Of a stretch of 64,000 bases of DNA, positions 41,092 through 52,568 are shown in pieces. A program made the position numbers and the translations under genes. Source of the DNA: JAVVHH01 sp963835135 (GTDB taxonomy: Bacteria; Pseudomonadota; Alphaproteobacteria; Acetobacterales; Acetobacteraceae); contig CAWIEF010000003.1 of the NCBI GenBank assembly GCA_963835135.1, positions 62,001 through 126,000 on the forward strand. Reading direction: 5' to 3'. Each line of letters starts with the position of its first letter. Position 1 is the stretch's first letter. Under the pieces are notes generated by a model that was not told the origin of the DNA, did not search any database, and was given only the letters and a program-made list of their open reading frames with translations.

Positions 41092-42288
41092 ATGGATCTG
41101 TCGTTCACGCCCGAGGAGACCGCCTTCCGCGAGCGGATGCGCGAGTTCTTCACCACCGAGATCCCGCTTTCCATCCGCGAGCACATCCAGCGGGGCGAGC
41201 ACGTGCCGCGGGACGACCAGGTCACCGCGCAGCGGATCATGAACGCAGCCGGGCTGGCCGTGCCGCACTGGCCGGCCGCCTGGGGCGGCCAGGATTGGTC
41301 GCCGGTGCAGATCTACATCTGGCAGGACGAGATGCAGCAGGCGTGCGTGCCGCCGCCGCTCGGCTTCAACGCCAACATGGTCGGCCCGGTGATCGCGCAG
41401 TTCGGCTCGGAAGAGCAAAAGCGTCAATTCCTGCCGGCCACCGCCAATCTCGACATCTGGTGGTGCCAGGGGTTCTCCGAGCCCGGCGCCGGGTCGGATC
41501 TGGCCAGTCTGCGGACCAATGCAGTGCGCGATGGCGATCACTACGTCATCAACGGCCAGAAGACCTGGACGACCTTGGCGCAGTACGCCGACTGGATCTT
41601 CTGCCTGTGCCGGACCGATCCGTCGGTCAAGAAGCAGGAGGGTATCAGCTTCATCCTGATCGACATGAAGACGCCCGGGATCACCGTCCGCCCGATCGTC
41701 ACGATCGACGGCGGGCGCGAGGTCAACGAAGTGTTCTTCGACGACGTGCGGGTGCCGGTCGAGAACCTGGTGGGCCAGGAGAACAAAGGCTGGGACTATG
41801 CCAAGTTCCTGCTCGGCAACGAGCGGACCGGGATCGCCCGGGTGGGGGTCAGCAAGGCGCGGATCCGGCGCATCAAGCAGCTGGCGGCGCTGGAGCGGGT
41901 GGGCGACCGGCCGCTGATCGACGAGCCGCATTTCCGCGAGAAGGTCGCCGCGGTCGAGATCGAGCTGAAAGCGCTCGAGATGACGCAGCTCCGAGTCGTG
42001 GCCGACGAGCGCACGCGGGACAAGGGCAAGCCCAACCCGGCCAGTTCGATCCTCAAGCTCAAAGGCTCCGAGCTGCAGCAGGCGACGACCGAGCTGCTGA
42101 TGGACGTGGTCGGCCCCTACGTGCTGCCGTACGACGACAGCGAGGAGGGCAGCAACGAGCCGCCGGTCGGGCCGGACTACGCCGCCGAGGCGGCGCCGAT
42201 CTACTTCAACTGGCGCAAGATCTCGATCTATGGCGGGTCGAACGAGATCCAGCGCAACATCGTGGCCAAGGCCATTCTTGGCTTTTGA
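41092..42288 (+). CDS. Acyl-CoA dehydrogenase (pimeloyl-CoA dehydrogenase large-subunit type)
   Basis: 398 residues with ATG 41092 and a GAGGAG site. WPAAWGGQDWSPVQIYIWQDEMQQA, DIWWCQGFSEPGAGSDLASLRTNA, INGQKTWTTLAQYADWIFCLCRTD and GGREVNEVFFDDVRVPVENLVGQEN closely follow the large subunit PimC of pimeloyl-CoA dehydrogenase. C-terminal IYGGSNEIQRNIVAKAILG is the FAD-contact motif. PimC normally pairs with PimD encoded beside it, which is absent here: a HAD phosphatase follows instead. It desaturates an acyl- or dicarboxyl-CoA at the alpha-beta position. Confidence 0.93.
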   Translation: MDLSFTPEETAFRERMREFFTTEIPLSIREHIQRGEHVPRDDQVTAQRIMNAAGLAVPHWPAAWGGQDWSPVQIYIWQDEMQQACVPPPLGFNANMVGPVIAQFGSEEQKRQFLPATANLDIWWCQGFSEPGAGSDLASLRTNAVRDGDHYVINGQKTWTTLAQYADWIFCLCRTDPSVKKQEGISFILIDMKTPGITVRPIVTIDGGREVNEVFFDDVRVPVENLVGQENKGWDYAKFLLGNERTGIARVGVSKARIRRIKQLAALERVGDRPLIDEPHFREKVAAVEIELKALEMTQLRVVADERTRDKGKPNPASSILKLKGSELQQATTELLMDVVGPYVLPYDDSEEGSNEPPVGPDYAAEAAPIYFNWRKISIYGGSNEIQRNIVAKAILGF

Positions 42289-42301
42289 AAGTGGGCGGGT
42301 T

Positions 42302-42961
42302 TTGAAGGCGGCGATCTTCGACGTCGACGGCACGCTGGTCGACTCCGTCGACCTGCATGCCGCGGCCTGGCAGCGCGCTCTGGCGCATTTCGGCCATGAG
42401 GTCAGCTTCATCGATGCGCGCGGGCAGATCGGCAAGGGCGGCGACAAGCTGATCCCGGTGTTCCTGTCCGCGGCGGAGCAGGCCGATTACGGGGAGGCGC
42501 TGGAGACGTATCGGGGCGAGTTGTTCAGGCGCGACTACCTGCATCTGGTGCGTCCGTTCACGGCAGTGCCGGAGTTGATGCGGCGCTTGCGCGAGGCCGG
42601 GTTGAAGGTGGCGGTCGCGTCGTCGGCCAAGCAGCAGGAGTTGGACGTCTACCTCGACGTGGCGGGCATCACCGATCTACTCGACGCGACGACGTGCGCG
42701 GACGATGTGAAGGAGACCAAGCCCGACCCAGACATCTTCGAGACGGCGCTGGCCAAGCTCGGCGTCGCAGCCGCGGACGCGGTGGCAATTGGCGACACGC
42801 CGTATGACGCGCTCGCCGCGACCCGGGCGGGGATGTCGGCCATCGGCGTCCTGTCCGGCGGCTTCCGTGAGGAAGATCTACGCCAGGCGGGATGCGGCAC
42901 GATCTATCCTGGCCCGGGTGCCCTGTTCACGTGCTTCGACCACTCCCCGTTGAGCGCGTAG
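42302..42961 (+). CDS. HAD-superfamily phosphatase (phosphoglycolate-phosphatase-like)
   Basis: 219 residues. Motif I AIFDVDGTLVDSVDLHAAAWQRAL holds the nucleophile Asp, motif II is VAVASSAKQQ, motif III the Lys in KETKPDPDIF and motif IV GDTPYDALAATRAGM. A helical cap lies between motifs I and II. The TTG at 42302, 13 bases after the dehydrogenase stop, gives the family's normal start (MKAAIFDVDG). It hydrolyses a small phosphate ester; beta-phosphoglucomutase-like and phosphoglycolate phosphatase-like enzymes share this layout. It is co-transcribed with the acyl-CoA genes by position only. Confidence 0.88.
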   Translation: MKAAIFDVDGTLVDSVDLHAAAWQRALAHFGHEVSFIDARGQIGKGGDKLIPVFLSAAEQADYGEALETYRGELFRRDYLHLVRPFTAVPELMRRLREAGLKVAVASSAKQQELDVYLDVAGITDLLDATTCADDVKETKPDPDIFETALAKLGVAAADAVAIGDTPYDALAATRAGMSAIGVLSGGFREEDLRQAGCGTIYPGPGALFTCFDHSPLSA

Positions 42962-42963
42962 GG

Positions 42964-44247
42964 CTATAGCGCCGGCAGGATCACCCCGCGGCAGTCGCCG
43001 AAGCCGATCGATGCGGCGCCGGGGCGGGCGGCACGGGCGCGTAGACAGATTTCGTCGCCGTCCTCGAGGAACCGGCGCACCTCGCCCGAGGGAAGCGTGA
43101 TGGGCTGCCGGCCGCCGCTGGTGATCTCGAGCAGACTGCCGGTGCCGTCGGGAGCCGAGATGGTGCCGGTGCCGAGCAGATCGCCGGGGCGGAGATTGCA
43201 GCCGTTGCTGGCTTGGTGCGTCAGCAACTGTGCCGGGGTCCAATAAAGGTCGGTGGCGCGGCCGAGCGAGAGGCTGTGCGGCGCGAGGCCCTGCCGTTTC
43301 ATCGTTGGCGTCGTGATGAACGCCTCGAGTTCGATGGCCAGCGCGCCCGCGTGCTGATCGGCCTCGTCGGTCAGGTAGGGCAGGGGGGCCGGGTCTCCGT
43401 CCGGCCGCGGTGGCTGCTCCACGCGGAATGGCGCGAGCGCCTCCGGGGTGACGATCCAGGGGCTGACGGTGGTGTGGAAGCTCTTCGCCAGAAACGGGCC
43501 GAGCGGCTGCGCTTCCCAGGCCTGGATGTCGCGCGCCGACCAATCGTTGAGCAGGCAGAACCCCGCGATGTGCTTGGGCGCGTCGGCGATGTCGATCGGC
43601 GTTCCGAGCGCGTTGCCCGCACCGACCCAGATGCCGAGCTCGAGCTCGTAGTCGAGGTTGCGACTGGGACCGAAGCTCGGCAGGTCCTCCTTGGCCGGCT
43701 TGCGTTGCCCGGACGGGCGGCGGACGTCGCCGGGTGCGGTGACCGAACTGGCGCGTCCGTGGTATCCGACCGGCACGTGTTTGTAGTTCGGCAGCAGCGG
43801 GTTCGCGGGACGTAGCATGGTGCCGGTCGCACGCGCGTGGTGGATGCCGGCGAAGAAGTCGGTGTAGTCGCCGATCTCGGCCGGCAGATACATCATGCAG
43901 CCGGCCGCAGGATGCAGCAGATGCGGGCGCTCGTCCGAGCCCTCCTGCAGCAGCGCGCTGATCGCGTCGCGCAACGCCCGGCGTGGGCCCTCGCCGAGCG
44001 CGAGGAACCCGTTGAGCGTGGGCCCGGCGCAGAGGTCGCACGCGGCCTGCGCCTCGTCGTCGAGCAATTGCTCTTCATGCAGGGCGCGGAGGTCGAGGAT
44101 CTCGTCGCCGATCGCGATTCCGCCGCGGGGCGCGCCGGCCAGCGGGCCGAATATGCCGAACGGCAGATTCTGGATGGGGAAGTCGGGGTGGCCGTTTGCC
44201 GAGGCGACCCAGCTCAACAGCGACGGGTCATGGGTGTGATCGATCAT
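42964..44247 (-). CDS. fahA: Fumarylacetoacetase
   Basis: 427 residues from the ATG at 44247. It has the FAH N-terminal SH3-like domain (DHTHDPSLLSWVASANGHPDFPIQNLPFGIF) and C-terminal catalytic domain with IGDYTDFFAGIHHARATGTMLRP, VPVGYHGRASSV, LDYELELGIWVG and GFCLLNDWSARDIQAWEAQPLGPFLAKSF. These include the family's metal-binding acidic residues and the HH pair near residue 135. It splits fumarylacetoacetate to fumarate and acetoacetate, the last step of tyrosine and homogentisate breakdown. Homogentisate dioxygenase and maleylacetoacetate isomerase are not in the window. It is convergent with the HAD gene. Confidence 0.95.
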   Translation of the reverse strand: MIDHTHDPSLLSWVASANGHPDFPIQNLPFGIFGPLAGAPRGGIAIGDEILDLRALHEEQLLDDEAQAACDLCAGPTLNGFLALGEGPRRALRDAISALLQEGSDERPHLLHPAAGCMMYLPAEIGDYTDFFAGIHHARATGTMLRPANPLLPNYKHVPVGYHGRASSVTAPGDVRRPSGQRKPAKEDLPSFGPSRNLDYELELGIWVGAGNALGTPIDIADAPKHIAGFCLLNDWSARDIQAWEAQPLGPFLAKSFHTTVSPWIVTPEALAPFRVEQPPRPDGDPAPLPYLTDEADQHAGALAIELEAFITTPTMKRQGLAPHSLSLGRATDLYWTPAQLLTHQASNGCNLRPGDLLGTGTISAPDGTGSLLEITSGGRQPITLPSGEVRRFLEDGDEICLRARAARPGAASIGFGDCRGVILPAL

Positions 44248-44327
44248 GAGGGGCGGACGAGCTCCGGGGCGACAAGCGGCGACAGGCGCGATATGGGTGA
44301 GGAAACGGCACAAACAGGGGAACGGCC

Positions 44328-45968
44328 ATGCTTGGACTGATGCAGACCCAGCCTTTGCTGATCTCGTCGATCATCACCCATGCGGCGCGGCACCACCAGC
44401 GCGCGGAGGTTGTCTCACGCAAGCTCGATGGCAGCCTGCACCGAACGAGCTACCCCGAAATCGAGAGCCGGTCTCGCCGTCTCGTGCGGGCGTTGCAGGG
44501 GCTGGGCGTCGCGCGCCACGACCGGGTCGCGACGCTGGCCTGGAACGGCTACCGGCATCTGGAGCTGTATTACGCCGTCAGCGGCATGGGCTCGGTCGTG
44601 CACACGGTCAATCCGCGGTTGGCGACGGACGACGTGGCCTGGATCCTTCGCGACGCCGGCAGCACGGTGCTGTTCGCCGATCTGAGCTTCGTCGGATTGT
44701 TGGAGGCGATCGCGCCGCACGTGCCGCAAGTGCGCGCGGTGGTGCTCATGGCCGAGCGGTCGGAGATGCCGGAGGTGGTGCTGGCGCCGGGTCAGGCGTT
44801 GCTGTGTTACGAGGAGCTCTTGGACGCGGCGGCGGACGATTTTGCATGGCCGCTGCTCGACGAAAATGTTGCGAGTGGCTTGTGCTACACCTCCGGCACG
44901 ACCGGGCGGCCGAAGGGCGTGCTCTACACGCATCGCAGCACGCTGATCCACGCCTACGCGCTTAACGCGGCCGATGTCTTCGGTCTGCGGAGCGTCGACC
45001 GGGTGCTGCCGATCGTGCCGATGTTCCACGTCAACGCATGGGGGCTGCCCTATGCGGTGCCGTTGGCGGGGGCGAGCTTCATGATGCCGGGGCGCCATCT
45101 CGACGGACCCAGCGTGGCCCAATTGATGAACGACGAGCGGGTGACGTTCAGCGCCGGCGTGCCGACCGTATGGATGGGAGTGCTGGCGCACCTGCAGAAA
45201 AGCGGCGAGCGGCTCACCACGCTCACGCGCCTGGTCACCGGGGGATCCGCTTGCCCGCCGGCGCTGGCGGACGCGTTCGAGCGCGAGTACGGCGTGCACG
45301 TGATCCACGCGTGGGGCATGTCGGAGACGAGCCCTCTCGGCACCATCTTCGCACCGCTGCCGGGCTTCGACGTGCTTCCCGCCGCCGAGCGGCGCGCGCT
45401 GATGCTCAAGCAGGGCCGCCCGGTTCCGGGCTTGCAGATCCGCATCGTCGATGACCAAGGCGGCGAACTGCCCTGGGACGGGCGCACCTTCGGCAACCTC
45501 CAGGTCCGCGGCCCTTGGGTCATCCAGCGCTACTTCAATGCCGAGATGGACGCGGCCGGCGAGGAAGGCTGGTTCGCGACCGGGGACGTCGCCACGATCG
45601 ACGGCGACGGCTATTTGGAGATCACCGACCGGACCAAGGATGTCGTGAAGTCCGGTGGCGAGTGGATCAGCTCGATCCAACTCGAGAACATCGCGGTCGC
45701 GCATCCGGACGTGGCCGAAGCCGCGGTCGTTGCGGCACGGCACCCGCGCTGGGACGAGCGTCCGCTGCTGATCGTCGTGGCCAAGCCGGACCGGATCATC
45801 GACACGGCCGGCTTGCTGGCGATGTACGAGGGCCAGGTCGCCAAGTGGTGGATCCCTGACGAAGTGGTGGTCGTCAACGAGTTGCCACACACCGCGACCG
45901 GCAAGCTGAACAAGCTGGCGCTGCGGCAGCAGTTCCGCGGGTTCCAACTGGCGTCGGCGGCGGAGTAG
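44328..45968 (+). CDS. AMP-forming acyl-CoA synthetase (fatty acid type)
   Basis: 546 residues. The P-loop is GLCYTSGTTGRPKGVLYTHRS near residue 185, the adenine-binding motif HAWGMSETSPLG, then GWFATGDVATIDGDGYLEITDRTKDVVKSGGEWISS and the C-terminal catalytic Lys in LPHTATGKLNKLALRQQF. The MLGLMQTQPLLISSIITHAARHH start matches fatty-acyl-CoA synthetases that take medium to long chains. It diverges from fumarylacetoacetase over about 80 bases. It is a second ligase in addition to the one at 39429, with different sequence, so different substrates are likely. Confidence 0.92.
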   Translation: MLGLMQTQPLLISSIITHAARHHQRAEVVSRKLDGSLHRTSYPEIESRSRRLVRALQGLGVARHDRVATLAWNGYRHLELYYAVSGMGSVVHTVNPRLATDDVAWILRDAGSTVLFADLSFVGLLEAIAPHVPQVRAVVLMAERSEMPEVVLAPGQALLCYEELLDAAADDFAWPLLDENVASGLCYTSGTTGRPKGVLYTHRSTLIHAYALNAADVFGLRSVDRVLPIVPMFHVNAWGLPYAVPLAGASFMMPGRHLDGPSVAQLMNDERVTFSAGVPTVWMGVLAHLQKSGERLTTLTRLVTGGSACPPALADAFEREYGVHVIHAWGMSETSPLGTIFAPLPGFDVLPAAERRALMLKQGRPVPGLQIRIVDDQGGELPWDGRTFGNLQVRGPWVIQRYFNAEMDAAGEEGWFATGDVATIDGDGYLEITDRTKDVVKSGGEWISSIQLENIAVAHPDVAEAAVVAARHPRWDERPLLIVVAKPDRIIDTAGLLAMYEGQVAKWWIPDEVVVVNELPHTATGKLNKLALRQQFRGFQLASAAE

Positions 45969-46001
45969 TCATCTCCGTGCGTGTCACGGGGGAAGACGCG
46001 G

Positions 46002-46478
46002 CTACTGCAGGAAGCCCCAGCGGTCGACGGCGGGTTCGGCCGCGGCCCAGCGCCAGCCATCCGCCTGGTGGCAGAGCGTCGTGCTCAGGATGTCTCTCTC
46101 GTCCCCGTCCACGACGGTGAAGACGATCTCGCGGCACGTGACGAGCGGTGTCGAGAACTCCCGAACCGCTTCGAGATCGCCGCGCTCGTTGCCGATCGGG
46201 ATGGTGTGGCGGATCTCCCACGGCCGCGGCTGGCCGAGCGGGGCAGCGCCGGCGGTTGCGGCGATGGCGTCCTGTTCACCGGTGGCGCGCTTGCGGTCGA
46301 TGTAGTTGGTCAGCGCCCGGACCCCGGACCGCACGGCGATGCCGACCGCGATGCCGACGGCCGGGTTGGCCGACGCCGACCCGGTGCCAGCGCCGGCCAC
46401 GACGCCCGCGATGTCCGGGACCGCGTGACAGGCCTGCAAGGATAACCCGGCCAGCAGCAGCGCTGCCGCCCGCTTCAT
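46002..46478 (-). CDS. Tandem lipoprotein, second copy
   Basis: 158 residues with lipobox LSLQAC at residue 16, so an outer- or inner-membrane lipoprotein. It has a glycine/alanine-rich segment (GVVAGAGTGSASANPAVGIAVGIAV), then a C-terminal domain with PWEIRHTIPIG, REFSTPLVTCREIVFTV and the ending GWRWAAAEPAVDRWGFLQ. These same blocks occur in the gene directly upstream, so the two arose by duplication. Two Cys (REFSTPLVTC and TTLC) may form a disulfide. ATG at 46478 overlaps the stop of the upstream copy (ATGA). Function is unknown. Confidence 0.8.
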   Translation of the reverse strand: MKRAAALLLAGLSLQACHAVPDIAGVVAGAGTGSASANPAVGIAVGIAVRSGVRALTNYIDRKRATGEQDAIAATAGAAPLGQPRPWEIRHTIPIGNERGDLEAVREFSTPLVTCREIVFTVVDGDERDILSTTLCHQADGWRWAAAEPAVDRWGFLQ

Positions 46479-46981
46479 TGCAGATCGCCCCACCGCCGGG
46501 TCGTGGGCTCGGCGGTCGCCCAGCGCCAGGTAGCGCCATCGGCGCAGATGGTGGCGGTGTAGAACTGGCGATCCGGACCCTGCTTGGTGGTGGTGTCGAT
46601 CGAGAAGACGATTTCCTTGCAGCGGAAGCCGAGGCCGCCGAACTCGCGGCTGACGACGACTTGGCCCTGCTCGTCCGTCTCGATCGGGATGTCGTGGCTG
46701 ACCGACCAGGTGCCAACCGTGTTGACGGGCAGCGGTCCGGCCGCCTCGGCGATCCGCTGCTGCTCGAACCGATGCACCCGGCGTTCGAGGAAGCGAAGAC
46801 CCTCGCGAGCGGCGGAGTTGATCCCGAGGCCAACGGCGGCGGCGACGGTGGCGTTGTGCGAGATGGCCGCGCCGGCCGCGGCGCCGGTGACGCCGGAGAG
46901 CGTGGCGGTCCCCTCGGTCAAGATGCTGCCGCATCCCGAGAGGCCAAGCAGGGCAAACAGGATGAGGCGTCGATCGATCAA
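46475..46981 (-). CDS. Tandem lipoprotein, first copy
   Basis: 168 residues from a TTG at 46981 (GGAG site eight bases upstream; a TTG 15 bases earlier is possible). The lipobox is LLGLSGC, followed by a Gly/Ala-rich segment and then RIAEAAGPLPVNTVGTWSVSHDIPI, REFGGLGFRCKEIVFSI, TATIC and the end TWRWATAEPTTRRWGDLQ. Pattern and Cys positions match the second copy downstream. The conserved end (WRWA-AEP-RWG-LQ) suggests a folded domain with a fixed C-terminus. No known family recognised. Both sit between an acyl-CoA ligase and a MATE exporter. Confidence 0.8.
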   Translation of the reverse strand: MIDRRLILFALLGLSGCGSILTEGTATLSGVTGAAAGAAISHNATVAAAVGLGINSAAREGLRFLERRVHRFEQQRIAEAAGPLPVNTVGTWSVSHDIPIETDEQGQVVVSREFGGLGFRCKEIVFSIDTTTKQGPDRQFYTATICADGATWRWATAEPTTRRWGDLQ

Positions 46982-47040
46982 AGACTCGGTCTCCAAAGCG
47001 CGGAGACTATGGAAAACAGGGCGCTTCGCGCCAAGCCCGT

Positions 47041-48408
47041 TTATTCGTTGCTGAACCAGGCTCCTCGCGCCAGCGCGACGGCATTGACCACGCCCAGCAC
47101 CAGCAGCCCGGCCGCCAGCGCCAGGAAGACCGGTTCAAGCCGACCGGTCCAGATCAGTGCCGCATAGCCGCCGGCCGCTGCCACCAGGGTGCGCAGCAGG
47201 GCGGCGGCAAGCGGCCAGCGCATGCGGCCAGCGCCCTGCGAGGCGAAGTAGATCGAGGTCCCCAGCCCGAAGAAGCCGTAGGCCGGGCCGACGAGGTGAA
47301 GGTAGACGCGGCCCGTGTCGAGCACGGCCGGGTCCTGGGCGAAGATGCGCAACCACGCATCGGGGAACAGGGCGGCGGCGATGCCGATGGTCTCCGTCAT
47401 GGCGAACGACAGCCAGGCGCCGATCCAGCCGACCTGGAGCGCGCGCTGCCGCTGTCCCGCGCCGATGTTGGTGCCGACCATGGCGACCAGCGGCGCGCCG
47501 AAGCCGAACACCAGCGGGATCAGCAGGTATTCCAGCCGGGCGCCAACCCCATAGCCGGCGATGGCCGGCGTGCCGAAGCGACCGACCAGCGACGTAGCGA
47601 CGCTGACGATGATCTGCGTTTGTAGCGAGACCAGTGCCGCCACCAGGCCGACCCGCAAGATGTCCCAGAGCGGCCGTAGCTGCAGCCGCGCGACGCGGAG
47701 CCGGACAGCAGACCGGGCGGACCGGAGGTACGATGCGAAGACGATGGCCGCGCCAGCATAGTAGAGCAGGACGGCGACGCCGCCGCCCGCGACCCCCAGC
47801 CGCGGCACCGGGCCGAACCCAAAGATGAGCATCGGCGACAGCGGCACCAGCAACACCGCCCCGCCGCAGATCACGATGGCCGGCACCAGCATGTTGCCGG
47901 TGCCGCGGATGCAACTGGCGAGCGCATTCATCACCCACATTAGGATCGCGCCGCCGAACACGACGTCGGAATACTGCTTGGCCGCCGCGAGCGCGCCGGC
48001 GTTGCCGCCCATGGCCCGGTAGAATGCCGGTCCGAGCAGCAATCCCACGGCAGTGAACAGCAGCCCGAGCGCGCCATTGATGGCCAGCGCGTGCCAGACG
48101 AGACTGTCGGCGGCGTCGCGACGGCCGGCCCCGAGTGCGCGGGCGATGGCCGACGAGATGCCGCCGCCCATCGCGCCCGCGCCGATCATCTGCATCAGCA
48201 TCACACCTGGGAACACGAGCGACATGCCCGCGAGCGCGTCGGTGCCCAGCCGGCCGACGAACGCGGTCTCCACCAAGCCGGTCGCCGATTGGGCCAGCAT
48301 CACGAGGATGTTTGGCAATGCGAGACCCAGCAGTGTGGAGAGCACCGGCGCTTCGAGCAGGCGGCGGGTCCGGGCGTTCGGCGCGGCCGTGAGGCTGGGC
48401 ATCGACAT
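47041..48408 (-). CDS. MATE-family multidrug/toxin exporter
   Basis: About 455 residues, 12 membrane segments in two six-helix halves (first LLGLALPNILVMLAQSATGLVETAFVGRLGTDALAGMSL, second starting near IIVSVATSLVGRFGTPAIAGYGVG). These duplicated GLxxxAFVGRLG/SLVGRFGTPAIAGYG motifs are the MATE signature. It extrudes cationic compounds by H+ or Na+ exchange at the inner membrane. The frame is open to 48453; the ATG at 48408 (or 48402) is chosen because the extra residues are hydrophilic and unlike the family. It is divergent from glgX, which begins 102 bases away. Confidence 0.9.
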   Translation of the reverse strand: MSMPSLTAAPNARTRRLLEAPVLSTLLGLALPNILVMLAQSATGLVETAFVGRLGTDALAGMSLVFPGVMLMQMIGAGAMGGGISSAIARALGAGRRDAADSLVWHALAINGALGLLFTAVGLLLGPAFYRAMGGNAGALAAAKQYSDVVFGGAILMWVMNALASCIRGTGNMLVPAIVICGGAVLLVPLSPMLIFGFGPVPRLGVAGGGVAVLLYYAGAAIVFASYLRSARSAVRLRVARLQLRPLWDILRVGLVAALVSLQTQIIVSVATSLVGRFGTPAIAGYGVGARLEYLLIPLVFGFGAPLVAMVGTNIGAGQRQRALQVGWIGAWLSFAMTETIGIAAALFPDAWLRIFAQDPAVLDTGRVYLHLVGPAYGFFGLGTSIYFASQGAGRMRWPLAAALLRTLVAAAGGYAALIWTGRLEPVFLALAAGLLVLGVVNAVALARGAWFSNE

Positions 48409-48509
48409 TACGTGCAGATGCACCGAATTGTCGCCGCTGTCGAGGCATTGCATTTACCCCGCACCTGTGTCGGATGGCGCGGATTGCTTTTTGAGAGCGA
48501 ACCGACTGG

Positions 48510-50627
<2,118 letters not shown>

Positions 50628-50634
50628 GCCGGCG

Positions 50635-52455
50635 CTACTCGCCCGACAGCTCGCGGCGGCGTTTCTCGAGCTCGTCCGTGTAGCGGCGCAGGGCATATTG
50701 CTCGGTCAACGTGCCGATCACGCGCATCGACTCGGCCGAATCGACCACGGCGAGTTCGTCGCTTTCGGCCGTCTCGAACAGGCCGACCGCCTCCTTGATC
50801 GTCATCTGCGGCAAGAGGACGGCCAACGAATGGTGCACCACGTCCTCGACCGTTCCAGTCTGGTCGTCGGCCGCGTGCGCTTCTGAAACGGCGAGGATGC
50901 CTGCATAGCGGCCAGCCTGGTCCACTGCGACCGCCCGCCCGACGCTGCCGAGCGGGAACTGGCGACAGAACGTCTCGAGCGTCATGTCGAGCGGCACCCG
51001 GCGGAACTCACGGCGCATCATCTTGCCGACCGTCAGCGTGCGGACCCACCCCACGTCGACGGCGCTGCGGATCGCCTCGCCGCGCAAATGGAAGCGCCAG
51101 GTCGCGAAGCTGTAGCCGAATGTACGGCGGACCGTGATCGCCGACACGACCGATGCCGCGAGCACGGCGACCGTCATCGGCAACGACCCGGTGCTCTCGA
51201 GCGCGAGGAACGCCATCGTCAGCGGCCCGCCGACCACCGCGACCGCAAGCCCGCTCATCCCGACCAGCGCGCACACCACCGCGGGCAGCGCTTGCACCAC
51301 CGTCACGATCGCCAGCAGCCCGGCGAACAGCTTGCCCAACAGCGCGCCGAGGAACAACGACGCGAAGAACAACCCGCCGCGGAAACCCGAGCCGATGCTG
51401 ATCGCCGACGCTGCCGCCTTCAGCACCATCAGCACCGCCAGGTGCTGCAGCGGGTAGGGCGAATCGAGCGTCGCCCGCATCGCCGAGTGCCCCGAGGAGA
51501 GCACCGCTGGCGTGATCAGCGCGAGCGCGCCGAGCACCAGGCCGCCCACCGCAGGGCGCGCCCACACCGGCAGCTTGCTGCGGCGGAACAGGTCCTCGAC
51601 GATCGTCACGCCGCGCATGAGCGCGATCCCGACCAGCGCGCAGAGCATGCCCAACGCCAGGATCGGCACGTAATCGACTGCCTCGATGACGGTCGGCACG
51701 CGGATGTCGAACGTGTCCCCGTTGCCGACCAGGATCCGCATCACCGTCACGGCCGAGATCGCCGCCATGACCACCGGCGCCAGCGAGGCGAGCGAATAGG
51801 TGCCGATGACGAGCTCGAACGCATAGAAGGCGCCGGTGAGCGGCGCATTGAACGCCGCCGCGATCGCGCCCGCCGCGCCGCAGCCGACCATCAGCCGCAT
51901 GTCCGACCGCCGCAGGCGGAAGTATCGCCCGAGTCGGGATGCCATCGCCGAGCCGATCTGCGCGTAGCCCGCCTCGAGCCCGACCGATGCCCCGACCCCG
52001 TTCGACCACAGCGTCTGGGCGACCACGATCAAGCTGTCCTTGAACGACATGGTGCCGCCGTAGAGCGCGTTCGCCTCGATCGGGTCTACGACTCGGCGCG
52101 AGATCCACTTCGCAGCCGCCAGCCCGGCCACGCCCAGCACCAATCCACCCAGCGAAGGGACCAGCAAGGCGCGCAGCGCGTCGACCGAGAGTTGCGACGA
52201 CAGATACTCGCCATGTCCGAGCGCATAGAGGAGCCGGTGCATCCACTGCGCGAGTTCCGACATCGCGACAACCACGACACCCGCGCTCACGCCCACTGTT
52301 CCGGCCAGCACGACGAGCCATATTTCGTCGGCGCGGACCACCGCGCGCAGCTTGGCCGGCGCGTGAGCCACCGCGTGCCCGATCTTGCGTCGCTGCCGCA
52401 AGACACTGGCCGTGGCCGCGTCGCGTAGATTGAGGCTGCCGGTGAACGAACGCAT
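50635..52455 (-). CDS. ClC-family chloride channel with C-terminal CBS domains
   Basis: About 606 residues. A ClC membrane core (residues 40-440) shows LWSNGVGASVGLEAGYAQIGSAMASRLG with the gating Glu of the SVGLEA motif, SSGHSAM..., ISIGSGFRGGLFFASLFLGALLG (filter motif GSGFRGG instead of the canonical GSGIP), and a C-terminal cytosolic part with two CBS-like repeats (GRAVAVDQAGRYAGILAVSEA and ESDELAVVDSAESMRVIGTL). The filter differs from E. coli ClcA, so ion selectivity is uncertain. A TTG at 52512 would add 19 residues; the ATG at 52455 is preferred. Convergent with glgX. Confidence 0.88.
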   Translation of the reverse strand: MRSFTGSLNLRDAATASVLRQRRKIGHAVAHAPAKLRAVVRADEIWLVVLAGTVGVSAGVVVVAMSELAQWMHRLLYALGHGEYLSSQLSVDALRALLVPSLGGLVLGVAGLAAAKWISRRVVDPIEANALYGGTMSFKDSLIVVAQTLWSNGVGASVGLEAGYAQIGSAMASRLGRYFRLRRSDMRLMVGCGAAGAIAAAFNAPLTGAFYAFELVIGTYSLASLAPVVMAAISAVTVMRILVGNGDTFDIRVPTVIEAVDYVPILALGMLCALVGIALMRGVTIVEDLFRRSKLPVWARPAVGGLVLGALALITPAVLSSGHSAMRATLDSPYPLQHLAVLMVLKAAASAISIGSGFRGGLFFASLFLGALLGKLFAGLLAIVTVVQALPAVVCALVGMSGLAVAVVGGPLTMAFLALESTGSLPMTVAVLAASVVSAITVRRTFGYSFATWRFHLRGEAIRSAVDVGWVRTLTVGKMMRREFRRVPLDMTLETFCRQFPLGSVGRAVAVDQAGRYAGILAVSEAHAADDQTGTVEDVVHHSLAVLLPQMTIKEAVGLFETAESDELAVVDSAESMRVIGTLTEQYALRRYTDELEKRRRELSGE

Positions 52456-52568
52456 TCTTTGCCAGTCGAGGATGGCGTTGACCGTTGTGCGTCCAGACGG
52501 CGGCGGGATCAACCCGGTGCGGCCGATATTGTTGGAGCAGGAGCGGTTTGGGCCTAAGTGGGCGGACG

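Noticed and set aside
51088..52428. A 446-codon plus-strand frame opposite the ClC channel
   Set aside because: Its product is almost only Arg, His, Asp and Gln, with no hydrophobic core, as expected of an antisense frame over a membrane protein gene.
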